A DNA stretch of 64,000 nt, taken from Symbiodinium natans (lineage: Eukaryota; Sar; Dinophyceae; Suessiales; Symbiodiniaceae). A program made the translations under genes and the position numbers. The notes beneath the pieces were generated by a model. That model did no database searches. It worked only from the letters and a program-made list of their open reading frames with translations, and was not told the origin of the DNA. Below, one piece after another: positions 1 to 10,200 of this stretch (position 1 is its first letter; every line of letters starts with the position of its first letter). Location of the stretch: positions 195,034-259,033 of the forward strand of contig CAJNDS010002191.1 of NCBI GenBank assembly GCA_905221605.1. Reading direction: 5' to 3'.

Positions 1-232
1 CACTAAAAACCCTAAACATCCCCTGAAAACCCTAAGGACCCAACAAAAACCCTTAAACAACCCTAAAAGCCCTGAAGCCCCTAAAAACCCAAAAGAACCC
101 GCAACACCGAAAAAGAAACACCAAAAAACCCCGAAAGCCCTAAAACCCTAAAACACCCTCAAAAACCCTTTAAAAAACCAAAAACCTCAAGCGAAGCACC
201 CAAAACAAACCTAAAGAACTCTAAGAACCCTA
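1..232. repeat. Degenerate CCCTAAA-like tract
   Basis: C-strand telomere-like repeat with many changes (CCCTAAAAA, CCCTGAAA, CCCAAAA). It ends in ...CCCTAG, which serves as a plausible splice acceptor for the exon that follows. It is too degenerate to be an active chromosome end. Confidence 0.8.
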
Positions 233-233
233 G

Positions 234-305
234 GCCGAGGGCCCCGGCAGCGCGCTCCAGGAGCTCTGGAGGCTGGCGTTGGCATCCTTTACTTTTCTTG
301 GGGAG
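234..305 (+). CDS. Candidate exon, unknown protein
   Basis: A 72-nt island, open throughout, reading AEGPGSALQELWRLALASFT followed by FLGE. It is preceded by CCCTAG and followed by the donor GTGAAAG, phase 0 at both ends. Its neighbours on both sides are telomere-like repeats. The protein family is not recognised. Confidence 0.45.
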
Positions 306-314
306 GTGAAAGCT

Positions 315-600
315 GTTGGGGGTTTAGGGTTTAGGGCTAGGGTTTAGGGCTAGGGTTTAGGGTTTAGGGTTTAGGATTGAGGGTTGAGGGTTGGGTTGAG
401 GGTTGAGGGTTTAGGGTTTAGGGTTATAAAGGGGCGTTTAGGGGTGGGCGGGGGGAGGGAGGGAGGTTTAGGGTTTAGGGTTATGCAGGGGCGTGAAGGG
501 GGGAGGGGGGGGGGAGGTTTAGGGTTTAGGGTGAAGGCTTTAGGGTATATTGCTGTTGGGGAAATGGGGTGGAGGTCTGGGGTTTAGGGGTGGAGGGTGG
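315..600. repeat. TTTAGGG-like tract
   Basis: G-strand telomere-like repeats with TTGAGGG and GGGGTTTAGGG variants. Open frames across it (GLGFRV-type peptides) are repeat artefacts. Confidence 0.9.
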
Positions 601-664
601 GAAGAGAACTTGGAATGGTTTGGGTTCATGTAGCAGTTCCGGGCTTGGGCAAGGGTTAAAAATT

Positions 665-766
665 GGGATGTTCCCCCTCATACTAACAGCTCCTTACTAG
701 GGAACTATATCAGGAGGTACGGAAATCCCTGTTATGGGGAGCTGTTAGTATAATTGGGAGCATCCC
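665..766. mobile_element. MITE-like element, family A
   Basis: About 102 bp with terminal inverted repeats: the left end GGGATGTTCCC...ATACTAACAGCTCC is mirrored by the right end GGAGCTGTTAGTAT...GGGAGCATCCC. A related copy lies at 10,397-10,486. No coding capacity, so it is probably non-autonomous. Confidence 0.7.
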
Positions 767-976
767 AAGAGCCTTACGATCAGAAGCTTTGTCGCTGATC
801 TCTGAACAACTGGACCCGGTAGTTACCTAGGAATGAAAAGGGTACCCGTTTTGGGTTTAAGGGGATTATAAGGGAACCCCAACCCTCCAAAAACAAAGAG
901 GAAATAAGGGGCCTACTCCCGGTCCTAGACAAAAAGGTGCAGTGGATGAAGACGTTTTCACGTTCCAGCGGGGCAC

Positions 977-1191
977 CCTCATATCGGATGGGATGAGCTT
1001 CAAGTGCTTGTCAGCTAAGCCAGCAATCTCGAAAACAAGCGCGACTGCTTTCTTCCTTGAGCTCCGTCTCCGTCTTGTCATCCTTGATGCTCACACGCTT
1101 CGTTTGTTCTTGACGTCGCAGCCCCAAGGTGATGCTGCAAAAACTTCGGCATCTGTGTCGGGGTCTGGGTCCGGCAGGGCTTCGTCAGGGC
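977..1191 (-). CDS. Two candidate exons, unknown protein
   Basis: On the minus strand, 1,191-1,097 reads an acidic segment (PDEALPDPDPDTDAEVF, then AASPWGCDVKNKRS) up to a GTGTGAGC donor. Then 1,051-977 reads KAVALVFEIAGLADKHLKL up to AGG|GTGCCC. The 45-nt gap would be a very short phase-0 intron, or else the frame change is an indel. The plus strand is also open for about 99 codons here (DEDVFTFQRGTLISDGM...), so the strand is not certain. Confidence 0.35.
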
Positions 1192-1211
1192 CTTGGGGTT
1201 TGGAGTTTAGA

Positions 1212-1305
1212 GCTCAGCAAACCCTGAACCCTGAACCCTAAACCCTAAACCCTAAACCCTAAACCCAACCCTAAATCTTAAATCCTAAATCCTAAACCCT
1301 AAGCC
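1212..1305. repeat. CCCTAAA tract
   Basis: Near-canonical C-strand repeats with AATCCTAAAT variants at the distal end. Confidence 0.9.
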
Positions 1306-1389
1306 CTATCCGACAAGGAAGCCTGGATCCCTCCCCCTCGCAGACTCGCATGAAAAAAGCGGCGAAGGAATGCCCTCCCCTTCCCATGT

Positions 1390-1610
1390 ACAAGCAGGCG
1401 AACGACTACCGTTTGCTTCAGAACCCCACAACAAATATGACATCTTCTTGACTACTGTTTGCTTCAGAACCCCAGAAAGATAGGACATCTTCTTCCCTAT
1501 AAGGGTACTAAGGGGAAGAATTATTTGTTTTCCTTTTTTGGGTCCCAGAAAAACTATAAGGGTACAAAAGGGGATTATTATTTTTTTTCACTTTTTTGGG
1601 GAAATTTAAT
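1390..1610. repeat. Dispersed module, family F
   Basis: Two adjacent copies of ACTAC(T/C)GTTTGCTTCAGAACCCC, followed by T-rich sequence with TATAAGGGTAC. Related ends appear near 12,640, 23,020 and 25,608. It looks like part of a dispersed element or introner family. Confidence 0.45.
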
Positions 1611-1628
1611 TTATTTAAAAACAAATAG

Positions 1629-1705
1629 CAGACGAAGGGCCGGTGCTGGCACACTGGCGAGAAAAAGTCACGCGGGGCTCATGGAGCTCTTGGGAGCTGC
1701 TCAGA
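1629..1705 (+). CDS. Candidate exon, unknown protein
   Basis: The island reads DEGPVLAHWREKVTRGSW, then SSWELLR. It is preceded by AAATAG and followed by a possible GC donor (AGA|GCAAG). The minus strand is also open here. No family recognised. Confidence 0.35.
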
Positions 1706-1715
1706 GCAAGAAAAA

Positions 1716-1813
1716 ACCCTAAACCCTAAACCCTAAACCCTAAACCCTAAACCCTAAACCCTGAACCCTAAACCCTAAACCCTAAACCCTAAACCCTAAA
1801 CCCTAAACCCTAG
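1716..1813. repeat. CCCTAAA tract
   Basis: About 14 nearly perfect heptamers. Confidence 0.95.
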
Positions 1814-2517
1814 ACCACACTGCCCACAGGTCTCCACCAACCCAAAGGTACTATGAACTCAAGATTCTTTTGACGTCTTGAATATTGAGTCTTAAACGTC
1901 GGCCATCTGTGCATGTGGAGATGCACCGGCTCCTACCAGCCTTTTTGTCTATAAGGAGGGGTTGCTGCACACAGCAAACTGTCTGTAGGCAGGTGCATGT
2001 CTGAATGCCATCCAGTTGCAAAAACATCTCGCCGCATATCCTATCGCCCTAAACGATAACAGAAATCAAGCCGATCACGAAAAACCAATGAAAAGACTGT
2101 ATTTGTTTTAAGAGGCAAGTGCTGCTGAAAGCCTTTGCAAGTCCCATCGTTCAATTACGGCTTGGGGCCTAACACTTTGGATGCATGTGCCCCTGTAGAT
2201 TGCCTGTCTTAAGGAGGCTGACAGATACATGTGCGAAAATTCTCCCACTAATCCGACTACTCAACGGACTAGATGATATGCCCTCATATGTCTCCCAAAA
2301 TGTATCTATATGTAACCTGAGAAATCTTTAGCAATAAATAATACCACGTCGAGCGTGTCATCCTAGAAAACATGTCAATGAAAAGACCACCGCCCATGCC
2401 AAGGCTTTTAACCTGTAACTCCAAAACGCCGAAACTTTGACTAAGCAGACCTCAAACCTTTTGACATCTACAACCTGAAAAGGCTGAACCCCCCTCAACT
2501 CCGCCCTACACACCAAA
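1814..2517. other. Unassigned unique sequence
   Basis: About 700 bp without telomere-like repeats. No long frame and no convincing exon was seen. It contains a short dyad around GGTGCAT/ATGCACC and may be intron or intergenic DNA. Confidence 0.5.
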
Positions 2518-2593
2518 ACCCTAATCAACCCGAAACCCTAAACCCTAAACCCGAAACCCTAAACCCTAAACCCTGAACCCTGAACCCTAACAC
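2518..2593. repeat. CCCTAAA/CCCTGAA tract
   Basis: C-strand repeats. On the minus strand the tract begins immediately after a splice donor as GTGTTAGGG. Confidence 0.9.
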
Positions 2594-2671
2594 CTGACGC
2601 CCAAAGAGACGCGCCTGCGCCTGAGCGATCTGCATCTCCACTCGCTGCTGCTGCCGCCTCAGCTCAGAGGC
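2594..2671 (-). CDS. Candidate exon, coiled-coil-like
   Basis: Reads ASELRRQQQRVEMQIAQAQA, then RLFGRQ: a Gln/Arg-rich, probably helical segment. The acceptor is CCAG|GCC and the donor a consensus CAG|GTGTTAG, phase 0 at both ends, 26 codons. The intron it opens into is telomere-like repeat. The plus strand is open but less protein-like. Confidence 0.5.
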
Positions 2672-2687
2672 CTGGCTCGCGGCTTTT

Positions 2688-3150
2688 CGGGGTTTAGGGT
2701 TTAGGGTTTAGGGTTTAGGGTTTTAGGGTTTAGGGTTTCAGGTTTAGCGTCTAGGGTCTAGGGTTCAGGGTCTAGGGTCTAGGGTCTGGGGTCTGGGGTC
2801 TAAGGTTTAGGGCCTGAGGGTCTAGGGTTGAGGGCTGAGGGCTTGATAGGGCTTAGGGTTGTCGCAGAGGGCGTTTTGGGCGTTCAAAGGGCTGCAGGGG
2901 CTTGACGGAGCTGGTTTGATGAAGGGGGTTTAGGGTTTAGGGTTTAGGGTTTCGGGTTTCCGGTTTAGGGTTTGGGGGTGAGGTTTTGCGCAGTGTCAGG
3001 CTTTGAGACAGGGTGGTGCAGTGTGGGCTTGGTCTCAAGGGTGCTAAGGGTGGTTTGCAACAAGATCCCTTTAGGGTTTAGAGTTTAGGGTTTAGGGTTT
3101 CAAGGCTGAGGGTTTCAGGATTTAGGATTTAGAACTTCGGGCTTTGGGTT
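2688..3150. repeat. TTTAGGG-like tracts with degenerate spacers
   Basis: Three G-strand runs (2,688-2,850; 2,926-2,975; 3,070-3,150) with CTAGGGT and CTGGGGT variants. The G-rich spacers between them have no clear exon. Confidence 0.85.
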
Positions 3151-3321
3151 CAGGACCCTAGGCCACCGAAGGTGTAAAAAGTGTGGCTTTGGGCAATACT
3201 ACCCCAAGGCTGCTAGAACGAAATGCCGGCTTTGATACGGTTCAGGGCCAACTAATCGAGCCAACCCCCTTCGACATTGCTGGATTTTGGGGAACTGTGT
3301 TTGTCCCTTTCATTTCGGGCT
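3151..3321. other. Unassigned island
   Basis: Unique sequence between opposed telomere-like tracts. No frame or splice pattern good enough to call. Confidence 0.4.
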
Positions 3322-3464
3322 CCTAACCCTAAACCCTAAACCCTAAACCCTAAACCCTAAACCCTAAACTCTAAACCCTAAACCCTAAACCCTAAACCCT
3401 AAACCCTAAACCCTAAACCCTAAACCCTAAACCCTAAACCCTAAACCCTAAACCCTAAACCCTA
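3322..3464. repeat. CCCTAAA tract
   Basis: About 20 near-perfect heptamers with a single CTCTAAA variant. Confidence 0.95.
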
Positions 3465-3724
3465 GCCACGGAGCCTTTAAAGATACAGGGTACCTTCAAA
3501 AAGGCGCCTAATTTAGAGAATCCCCGACCCCAAAACTTTAGAGTTTGGCCTTCAAGCCCAAAGCGCCAAATCCTAAACTTTGAGGGTTCAGGGTTTAGGC
3601 TTTAAGAGCCTGAACCCCAAACCCTAAACTTGAGGCTTTTGGGCCTTTAGGTGTTAACCCCGAAGCTCCAGCGAGTCGCCATATATATAAAAAACACACA
3701 CACACACACCCACACACCCACAAA
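3465..3724. repeat. Degenerate repeats and (AC)n
   Basis: Degenerate CCCTAAA-like pieces, a short TATATATA and an (AC)n run near 3,690-3,720. No exon seen. Confidence 0.6.
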
Positions 3725-3828
3725 GGGTTTAGGGTTTCGGGTTTCGGGTTGCGGGTTTCAGGGTTTGGGGTGTAGGGTTTAGGGTACCCTAAACCCTAAA
3801 CCCTGAACCCTGAACCCTAAACCCTAAG
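3725..3828. repeat. Head-to-head telomere-like junction
   Basis: G-strand repeats run into C-strand repeats through GGGTTTAGGGTACCCTAAAC near 3,777-3,796, the polarity expected of a telomere-telomere fusion or a foldback. Confidence 0.8.
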
Positions 3829-3830
3829 GC

Positions 3831-3887
3831 CTCTTTCAGCAAGGAGCTGATCTCCTTCTGCTGCCAATCCTCTGCGGGTTCCGTCAC
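3831..3887 (-). CDS. Candidate exon, unknown protein
   Basis: Reads VTEPAEDWQQKEISSLLKE, 19 codons, phase 0. The acceptor is CCCCCCACAG|GTG and the donor is GAG|GCCTTAGGG, the GAG|GC form used by the ABC1K gene. The plus strand offers a rival exon (KELISFCCQSSAGSVTCG) bounded by CTCTTTCAG and GTAACC. Confidence 0.45.
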
Positions 3888-3904
3888 CTGTGGGGGGTAA
3901 CCGG

Positions 3905-4650
3905 GTCAGGCTATCCCCAAACCCCAAGCCCCAAACCCCAAACCCTAAACCCCAAACCCTAAACCCCAAACCCTAAACCCCAAACCCTAAACTGTGGCTT
4001 TAGGGGCTCAGGTTTGCGGGGGTCTTTGGGCTTGGGGCGTGAGGGTTTCGGGGCTTGGGGTTTGGGGGTTCCGGGGCTTAGGGTTTGGAGGTTTAGGGGT
4101 CTGAGGTTGCAAAGGCTTCTCAGGTGTTTTAGGATTTCCAGGGTTTCTACGGTTTCTAACGGTTTCTGAGGTGTCTTAAGACTTTCAAAGGCTCCCGAGG
4201 GTCCCTCATGCTTCCCTGCTCTGGTGCTCGCAGCGAGTAGGGTTTAGGGTTTAGGGTTTTGACAAGAGGGTTTAGGGTTAAGGTTTAGGTTTTCACTCAT
4301 CATGTTAAAAGAAAGAAAGCAATCCTGCCCCAAACCCTAAGCACCAAGCTCCTCTATAGACCTTAAACCCTGAACCTCTAAACCTAAACCCAAAGCCCTG
4401 AACCCCAAAGCCCCAAACCCTAAAGAACCCAAGCCTGTAGCCTGCCAAAACTGGCCTGGGCCAACCCCAAACCCTACACCCTAACCATAAACCCCAAAAC
4501 CTGAACCGCCTGAAGCCCAATGCCCCAAACCCTAAACCCTGAACCCTAAACCCTACACCCCCCCCCCCCCCCCCCCAAACCCTGAACCCTAAACCCTGAA
4601 GCCCTAAACCCTACACCCTAAACCCTAAACCCCAAAGAACCCAAGCCTTT
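3905..4650. repeat. Mixed telomere-like tracts
   Basis: CCCCAAACCCTAAA units (3,905-3,992), then degenerate G-strand sequence (4,000-4,290), then C-strand repeats with a poly-C run near 4,558-4,576. The segment AAAACTGGCCTGGGCC near 4,450 recurs near 4,660, so a local duplication is present. Confidence 0.75.
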
Positions 4651-4653
4651 CAG

Positions 4654-4701
4654 GTGATAAAACTGGCCTGGGCCACAGAAATGGCCACCGGCTCACTGTA
4701 G
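4654..4701 (+). CDS. Candidate terminal exon
   Basis: Reads VIKLAWATEMATGSL then a stop, after the acceptor GCCTTTCAG|GTG. A minus-strand alternative (GVGYSEPVAISVAQ after CCCTGCCAG) is about equally good. No family recognised. Confidence 0.3.
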   Translation: MIKLAWATEMATGSL

Positions 4702-4724
4702 CCCACGCCTGGCAGGGTGTAGCG

Positions 4725-5443
4725 TGTAGGGTTTAGGGTTTAGGATTTAGGGTGCAGGGTTTAGGGATATGTGCCTAGTTAAGGGCGCAGGGTGTACTTT
4801 GACTACGTGGGGAACTTGGGTTTAATGCCATGTGGGGTGTTTCAAACAAACTCCCAGGGGGGGGGGGGGGGGGGGGAGTGGGAGGTGGGGCTGAAGATCA
4901 TTTTGACCCAACTCCCCTGGCCGAGGGTTTATTTTTCTTGTTTAGGGTTTATGGTTTTTTGTTTAGGGTTTTTTGTTTAGGGCTTATGGTTGGCACGAAT
5001 CGCAGGGTCTTGGGGTTCAGGTTTCTGTCTTGCATACTGCGGCCGGGTGCGCCCTGGTGGTCGTCTCGGAACTAGCAGTCCCAACTCTCCTATGCTTGCG
5101 ATGATGAGTACACCCTTAGGGCTTCAACTGCGGGCGGGAAGATTCCTGTCAGCTGGCTTAGTCGATGCCGTGAGCTCAGGGCTTAGGGCTTCAGGGGCTT
5201 ACTCTTTAGTCTTTAGAGCGCACAGTCGGGGAAGAGGCTTGAGGGCTACACTGCTTCCTGTCCAAAGCTCGCCGAGAATATTCTGGGGTCGAGGGTTCAG
5301 AGACCCTGTTTGATGAAACAGATGATCAACATGGTTCAGGGCGAAGGGCTAGGAGGAGCGTGATGACCTCTTGAAGAAACCTTACTGGCAGGTTGTTTCG
5401 GATACTCTGAGAACCTTACACCCCTAAACCCTGTAACAAAAAA
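4725..5443. other. Low-complexity and unassigned sequence
   Basis: G-strand repeats near 4,730-4,770, a poly-G run near 4,858-4,876, then mostly unique sequence. The plus strand is open 4,990-5,313 (108 codons) with some repeat-like residues. I do not call it a gene. Confidence 0.4.
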
Positions 5444-5551
5444 TCTCAAACTCAAACCCTAAACCCTAAACCCTGAACCCTACGGTGCTGGTTTTTAAAC
5501 ACCCGGACATGTAAACAGACAAACAGGTATTTCATACTAGCGCGGCGTCAG

Positions 5552-5815
5552 GCACCCCCAGCCCTCCACCCCTCCACCTCCACCCTCCACACCCCTCCAC
5601 CCCACCCTCCACCCTCCACACCCCTCCACCCCACCCCCCTCCACCACCCTCCACCCCTCCACTCCTCCCCACCCCTCCACCACCACCCCTCCACCTCTCC
5701 GTCCACCCCTCCTCTCCCCCTCCACCCCCGGAAGGGGTGGAGGGGGTGGAGGGGGTGGAGGGGGTGGAGGGGTGGAGGAGGGGAGGGGTGGAGGGGTGGA
5801 GGGGTGGAGGCCAAA
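5552..5815. repeat. Inverted CCACCCCT/AGGGGTGG minisatellite
   Basis: Pyrimidine-rich CCCTCCACC units (about 5,555-5,728) face purine-rich GGTGGAGGGG units (5,729-5,810), giving a mirror that can fold into a long hairpin. The WRVEGGG-type open frames here are artefacts. Confidence 0.85.
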
Positions 5816-5904
5816 TACGAAAACATGCGGATTTAAACTGGTCTTTTATACTACCTTTCTTGCCGTGGCAGGTTGGTCGCCCTCCACTTATTTAAAAATC
5901 GTCA

Positions 5905-6230
5905 CCGTAAGCCCTAAGCCCTAAACCCTAAAACCTAAAGCCCCAAAAGTCTCTTGTAACAAAACCTTAACCCCTCAACCCTACCCCCCCCCCCCCCAAA
6001 AAAAAAAAAAGAATCTCCTGTAACAAAAAAGACCTTAAACCCTAAACCCTAAACCCCCCCAGAGTCTCTTGTAACAAAAAAGTACCTTAAACCCTAAACC
6101 CTAAACCCTAAACCCAAAGAAAACTCTTGTAAGAACAGAACCACCCTAAACCCTAAACCCAAAATCGATTCTTGTAACAACAGAACCTTAAACCCTAAAC
6201 CCTAAACCCCAAAAGTCTCTTGTAACAAAA
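5905..6230. repeat. Telomere-like tract with CTCTTGTAACAAAA module
   Basis: At least five copies of TCT(C/T)TTGTAACAAAA-like sequence, spaced roughly 45-65 bp, alternate with CCCTAAA runs. A poly-C and poly-A run is near 5,983-6,011. Confidence 0.7.
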
Positions 6231-6262
6231 ACGAAGTTCGGTGCAACCCCCCGGGCCTTCAG

Positions 6263-6340
6263 GCAGCATGCGCAGCTGTCGCACGGCTCCATGAGCTGTT
6301 AGATGAAGCGGTCTCTAAACACATTGCGCAGTGCTGCTAG
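6263..6340 (+). CDS. Candidate terminal exon
   Basis: Reads AACAAVARLHELLDEAVSKH, then IAQCC and a stop, 26 codons in phase 0. The acceptor is GGCCTTCAG|GCA. The segment looks amphipathic-helical. It would end a plus-strand gene convergent with the ABC1K gene. Family unknown. Confidence 0.5.
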   Translation, partial: AACAAVARLHELLDEAVSKHIAQCC

Positions 6341-6935
6341 CTGATATGGGTAGTTTCTTCAGGGCTTAGAGTTGAGGGTTTAGGGTTTAGGGTTCCGGGT
6401 AGCTTCCTGAATTAGGCTCCCTTCTTGGGTGCCCATGATAAGGCGGCACGCAGGGATTCCAAAAAGGGACCCGAATTTAGAGAACTACACAGATGGCCAT
6501 GTCATGCAAAATGACGAAAGACCTAGGCTAGAGGCATGAAGCCCTGTCAAGAGCAAGCTCCACGCTGCACATCTTAGCGATAAAACGGCCTTTGGTTGCT
6601 TGCAATTGGCTGTTTCTTGCCTTCTGTCAGCAGCAATGCTGGGGGTTCCAAAGTGACAAATGCCGGCGGGCAAGGCAAGAGGTTCCGCACCCAACACCAG
6701 CTAACATTTAAGTGCCGATGTAATGAGAATGGCTCATTTCGTGTCGGTTGAACTATGCTCTTGTGGGTGTGTTACGGGGACACTGCTGGTAATTCTTATC
6801 ATCCAGTCTTCTGACGCTCCCCCACCCGACCCCTCAACCTTCAACCCAGAATGCCAAGCCCTCAGCCCTCTTGAAAGTTCAAGGGGAGAGCGAGAGAGAG
6901 AGAGAGAGAGAGATCAAGAATTAGAATAGTGTGTT
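6341..6935. other. Unassigned island with (GA)n
   Basis: A short TTTAGGG run near 6,372-6,395, then mostly unique sequence to a (GA)n run at about 6,890-6,912. Weak frames exist on both strands and none is called. Confidence 0.4.
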
Positions 6936-7018
6936 GGGGGATAGTATAGTACAATTATACAGGGACCAGAAGGGAATACTATTCGAAATTCTTCCGACCC
7001 CTATAGTACGGAGTCCTA
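6936..7018. mobile_element. Dispersed element, family H, copy 1
   Basis: Contains GGGAATACTATTCGAAATTC and TTCCGACCCC. The reverse complement of 14,550-14,640 aligns along its length with scattered differences, so the two are opposed copies of one element. Confidence 0.6.
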
Positions 7019-7047
7019 AAAACGGGTTCGCATGATGCCTCAAGGGA

Positions 7048-7155
7048 GGGTTTAGGGATTAGGGATTAGGGTTTAGGGTTGAGGGTTTAGGGTTTAGGGT
7101 GTAGGGTTTAGAGTTTAGGGTTCAGGCTTCAGGCTTTAGGGTTTACGATTTAGGG
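7048..7155. repeat. TTTAGGG tract
   Basis: G-strand repeats with GGATTAGGG and TTCAGGC variants. Confidence 0.9.
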
Positions 7156-7168
7156 TGCCAGTTGCAGC

Positions 7169-7219
7169 TTCTGGCCGAGTCAAGGCCACGTAGTCCGGAC
7201 AACAGCATCCCACAAACAC
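7169..7219 (-). CDS. Possible ABC1K-like exon 8
   Basis: Reads VFVGCCCPDYVALTRPE, 17 codons in phase 0, after GTCTAG|GTG and before a GAA|GC donor. Position and phase fit the next exon of the gene, but the expected DFG motif is absent (GCC in its place). Confidence 0.3.
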
Positions 7220-10200
7220 CTAGACTAACATCCTTGCCCCCGCAAACCCTAAGCCTTAACCCTTAACCTTAAACCCTAAACTTATACCATTTGCATCCTA
7301 TCCTGAACCCCCAAGACAGTCATGGTTCAATGCCTTCCGCCGAAGCCAGTTGCCCCAATGTGGGTCCTGTGCACTGTCACTTGTGCCTTCTAGGTGCAGG
7401 GTTTCGGCCAGAGACGCCGAGCTTTCAGAAGGAAATGTCTGGCTGAACATGTTGTGAAGTTTGGGGTTTAGGGTTTAGGGGTTGAGGTTTCCTAATGCGC
7501 AGCACCACCCAGCACGATCAGCATGCATGCCCTGGGGGTAAGGCCGCATGCAGGGAGCCCATTTCCAGCAGCATGGCCTGAAAAGCGATGCAGGCATGCC
7601 GTGCTTCACACATGTTTCCAACAGTTGATAAGGTCCCAAGGGTTTAGGGTTTAGGGTTTAGGGTTTAGGGTTCAGGGTTCAGGGTTCAGGGTTCAGGGTT
7701 CAGGGTTCAGGGTTTAGGGTTTAGGGTTTGGGGTCGCGTCGACTTCGCCTGTGGCTAACAAGGAAAGTCAGCAGCGACACAGCATTAAACTCCAGACTCC
7801 AGACTATATGAAGCAGAGTATACATTTCTTGTATCCCCAAAAGGACACCAGGTAGATACACTCACCATTTTTCTAAAAAGGAACCTTATATACACTCACC
7901 AAAGACAGAAATATAAACCCTGCTTCTTATGGAGACAGCAGAGTCGATGCCATCACGCCACCCTAAACCCTAAACCCTAAACCCTAAACCCTAAACCCTA
8001 AACCCTAAACCCTAAACCCTAAACCCTAAACCCTAAACCAGCGTGCATGCTCACTGTAAGTGTGCAGCTCTGGCTCGAAGGGTTTGGCTTACTAGACCCA
8101 AGAGTAACCTGGGGAAGAAAAAGGGCCGCCTTTTTGGTGTAACGGGGATTTATAAAGGGAACCTTAAACCCTAAAAAAAGGGAATCAGGGCCTACTCCGG
8201 GTTCGAGTTTCGGGCTGGAGCACTTGCTTTCTCCACGAGCTAAGTCTCAAGCCAGGTAGGTCGTCATCGCCACGCCCTGGAGCCGCTTCGCCTGCAAACC
8301 GCTTGGGAGCCGATATTTCAGTCTATAGCCCACTTAAAACAACCTTCAAACATACTTAGGTATTTGCAAAGACAAAAAACGACATGTCATACCTTACGAG
8401 ACGAAAGCCTGGGGGTCCTCATGTCCAGTTGCCATCGGCACACAAACGCTGGCTCCTCTTGAGGTCGCTCCTTCCGGACTTCTGACCCTGTATGTTCAAA
8501 ACCTAACTTGGGAAACCCCAAGCCCTAACCCTAAACCCTAAACCCTAAACCCCTAACTTCCCCTAACCCTAAACCCCAAACCCTAAACCCCGTAATAAAT
8601 CCCTCAACCCTAAACGCAAGCGCTGGCCGCCCCAGGCAGCCTCGTCCAAGTCTCGCGCTGCGATGGCTTCCAAGCGCTCTCCATCAACCCACTCCGTGAC
8701 CTCAGTCTATGTTGCCGTTAAGGAACTCACATAGGGTTTAGGGTTTAGGGTTCAGGGTTCAGGGTTTAGGGCAACTTGCGAGTTGGCGAACTTAGGGGTA
8801 AGTTCTGGGGGGGTCCTTATTGTAAGGGAATCCTACTAGTAGGGTCTATATGCATCAGGGGTCCCATTTTTCGTAAACCCCCACAGCAGAATTATGAATT
8901 AGGGTAGGTTAACATATTGTGACGCATCGAAGTGCGCGTATACATTTGTGTGCACAGCTTTGTTTTACAGTTCCAACCGTATACGCCTTTCAACCATCCC
9001 AAAAAGTAGTTCTAGCTCAGGTTATGGACATGAGCCATGGGGGAAACAAAGAAGGCGAAACAACTGCCCATCAGGGAACCGAACTAAGGGCCCATGTTTC
9101 CAACCTAAGGGCCCATGATTCCAACCTTATAATCTAGGCCCCGTGCCAGCACGCAGGGGGTTGTCAGCTCGTGCACCTGCGGTTTCGGTGTTCAGGGTTG
9201 CTATGGTGTAGGGCTTGGGAGTTTACAGGGTTTATAGGGTTTTTAGGGTTTATAGGGTTTGTAGGGTTGAAAGGCTTCATAGTGTTTACAGGGTTTACAG
9301 GGTTTATAGGGTTTAGATTGGTTTAGAGGGTTTACAGGTGCAGAGTCCCTCCCTCCCCCCCAGGCACACGGTGTTTTAATGTTTCAGGGCGGCCTTTGCA
9401 AGGAGTTCGCTGGGATTCCCGTTGGCCTCCAAAACCCTGCAAGAGCTCGAATGCAAGCCCCGAAGCCCAAGACCCAACCTAGAGGCCCAACCCCACAACG
9501 CGACACCCTATAAACTCTAAGCCCCCAGCAAACCCCACAACCCCCAAACATATCCCGAAATCCCACAACCCTGACCCAAAGCCCCGAAAACCTCCAAACC
9601 AAAACTCCCCAAACTTCAAGCCCAAAACCCCATATTCCCCAAAACTGGCTGGTTCTTAGTAGGGAATGAGGGAATGAGGTACTCTATATAATCCCTTAGA
9701 AGGTATATGTAGGGCCTTCATTCCCTGATTCTCTACAAAGAACCAGGGGGGAAAGCAACCCACCTAACCTAATCCCAATCACACAAAACACAGAACCTCG
9801 CCTCCCCCCAACAAAGCCTCAAACCGGGTTGGGGAACAAGATTCTTAATTGTTGAGTTCATAGGCCCCCCCAAAGTGTACAGGGTTTAGGGTTTAGGGTT
9901 TAGAGTTCTTTCAGCTCTATAGGGGAGTATAGTAGCCCAAAAAGTGTAAAGCGTAGTCATTCAGCTACTAAGGCTTGCTAAGGTTTCAATCTGCCGTTTT
10001 GAACCTAAACCCTAAACCCTAAACCCTAACCCTAAACCGTAGCCTAAACCCTAAACCCTAAATCAAACCCTGATGGCGCACCGGCTGTGCTGCGGTCACA
10101 GAGTTGAGCCCCAGGTCGGCGGCATTCTGCCGGAACTCGCTGGCACGGCGCGCCTCCGAGGTTTGCAGGGTTTAGGAGGACTGCTTGCTCTTGGGTTTAG

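Noticed and set aside
1-232. Chromosome end at the start of the window
   Set aside because: The repeat is highly degenerate, runs straight into an exon-like island, and similar tracts occur throughout 32 kb in both orientations.
384-587. GLGFRV-type proteins across telomere-like tracts, here and at many other places
   Set aside because: They are translations of TTTAGGG repeats.
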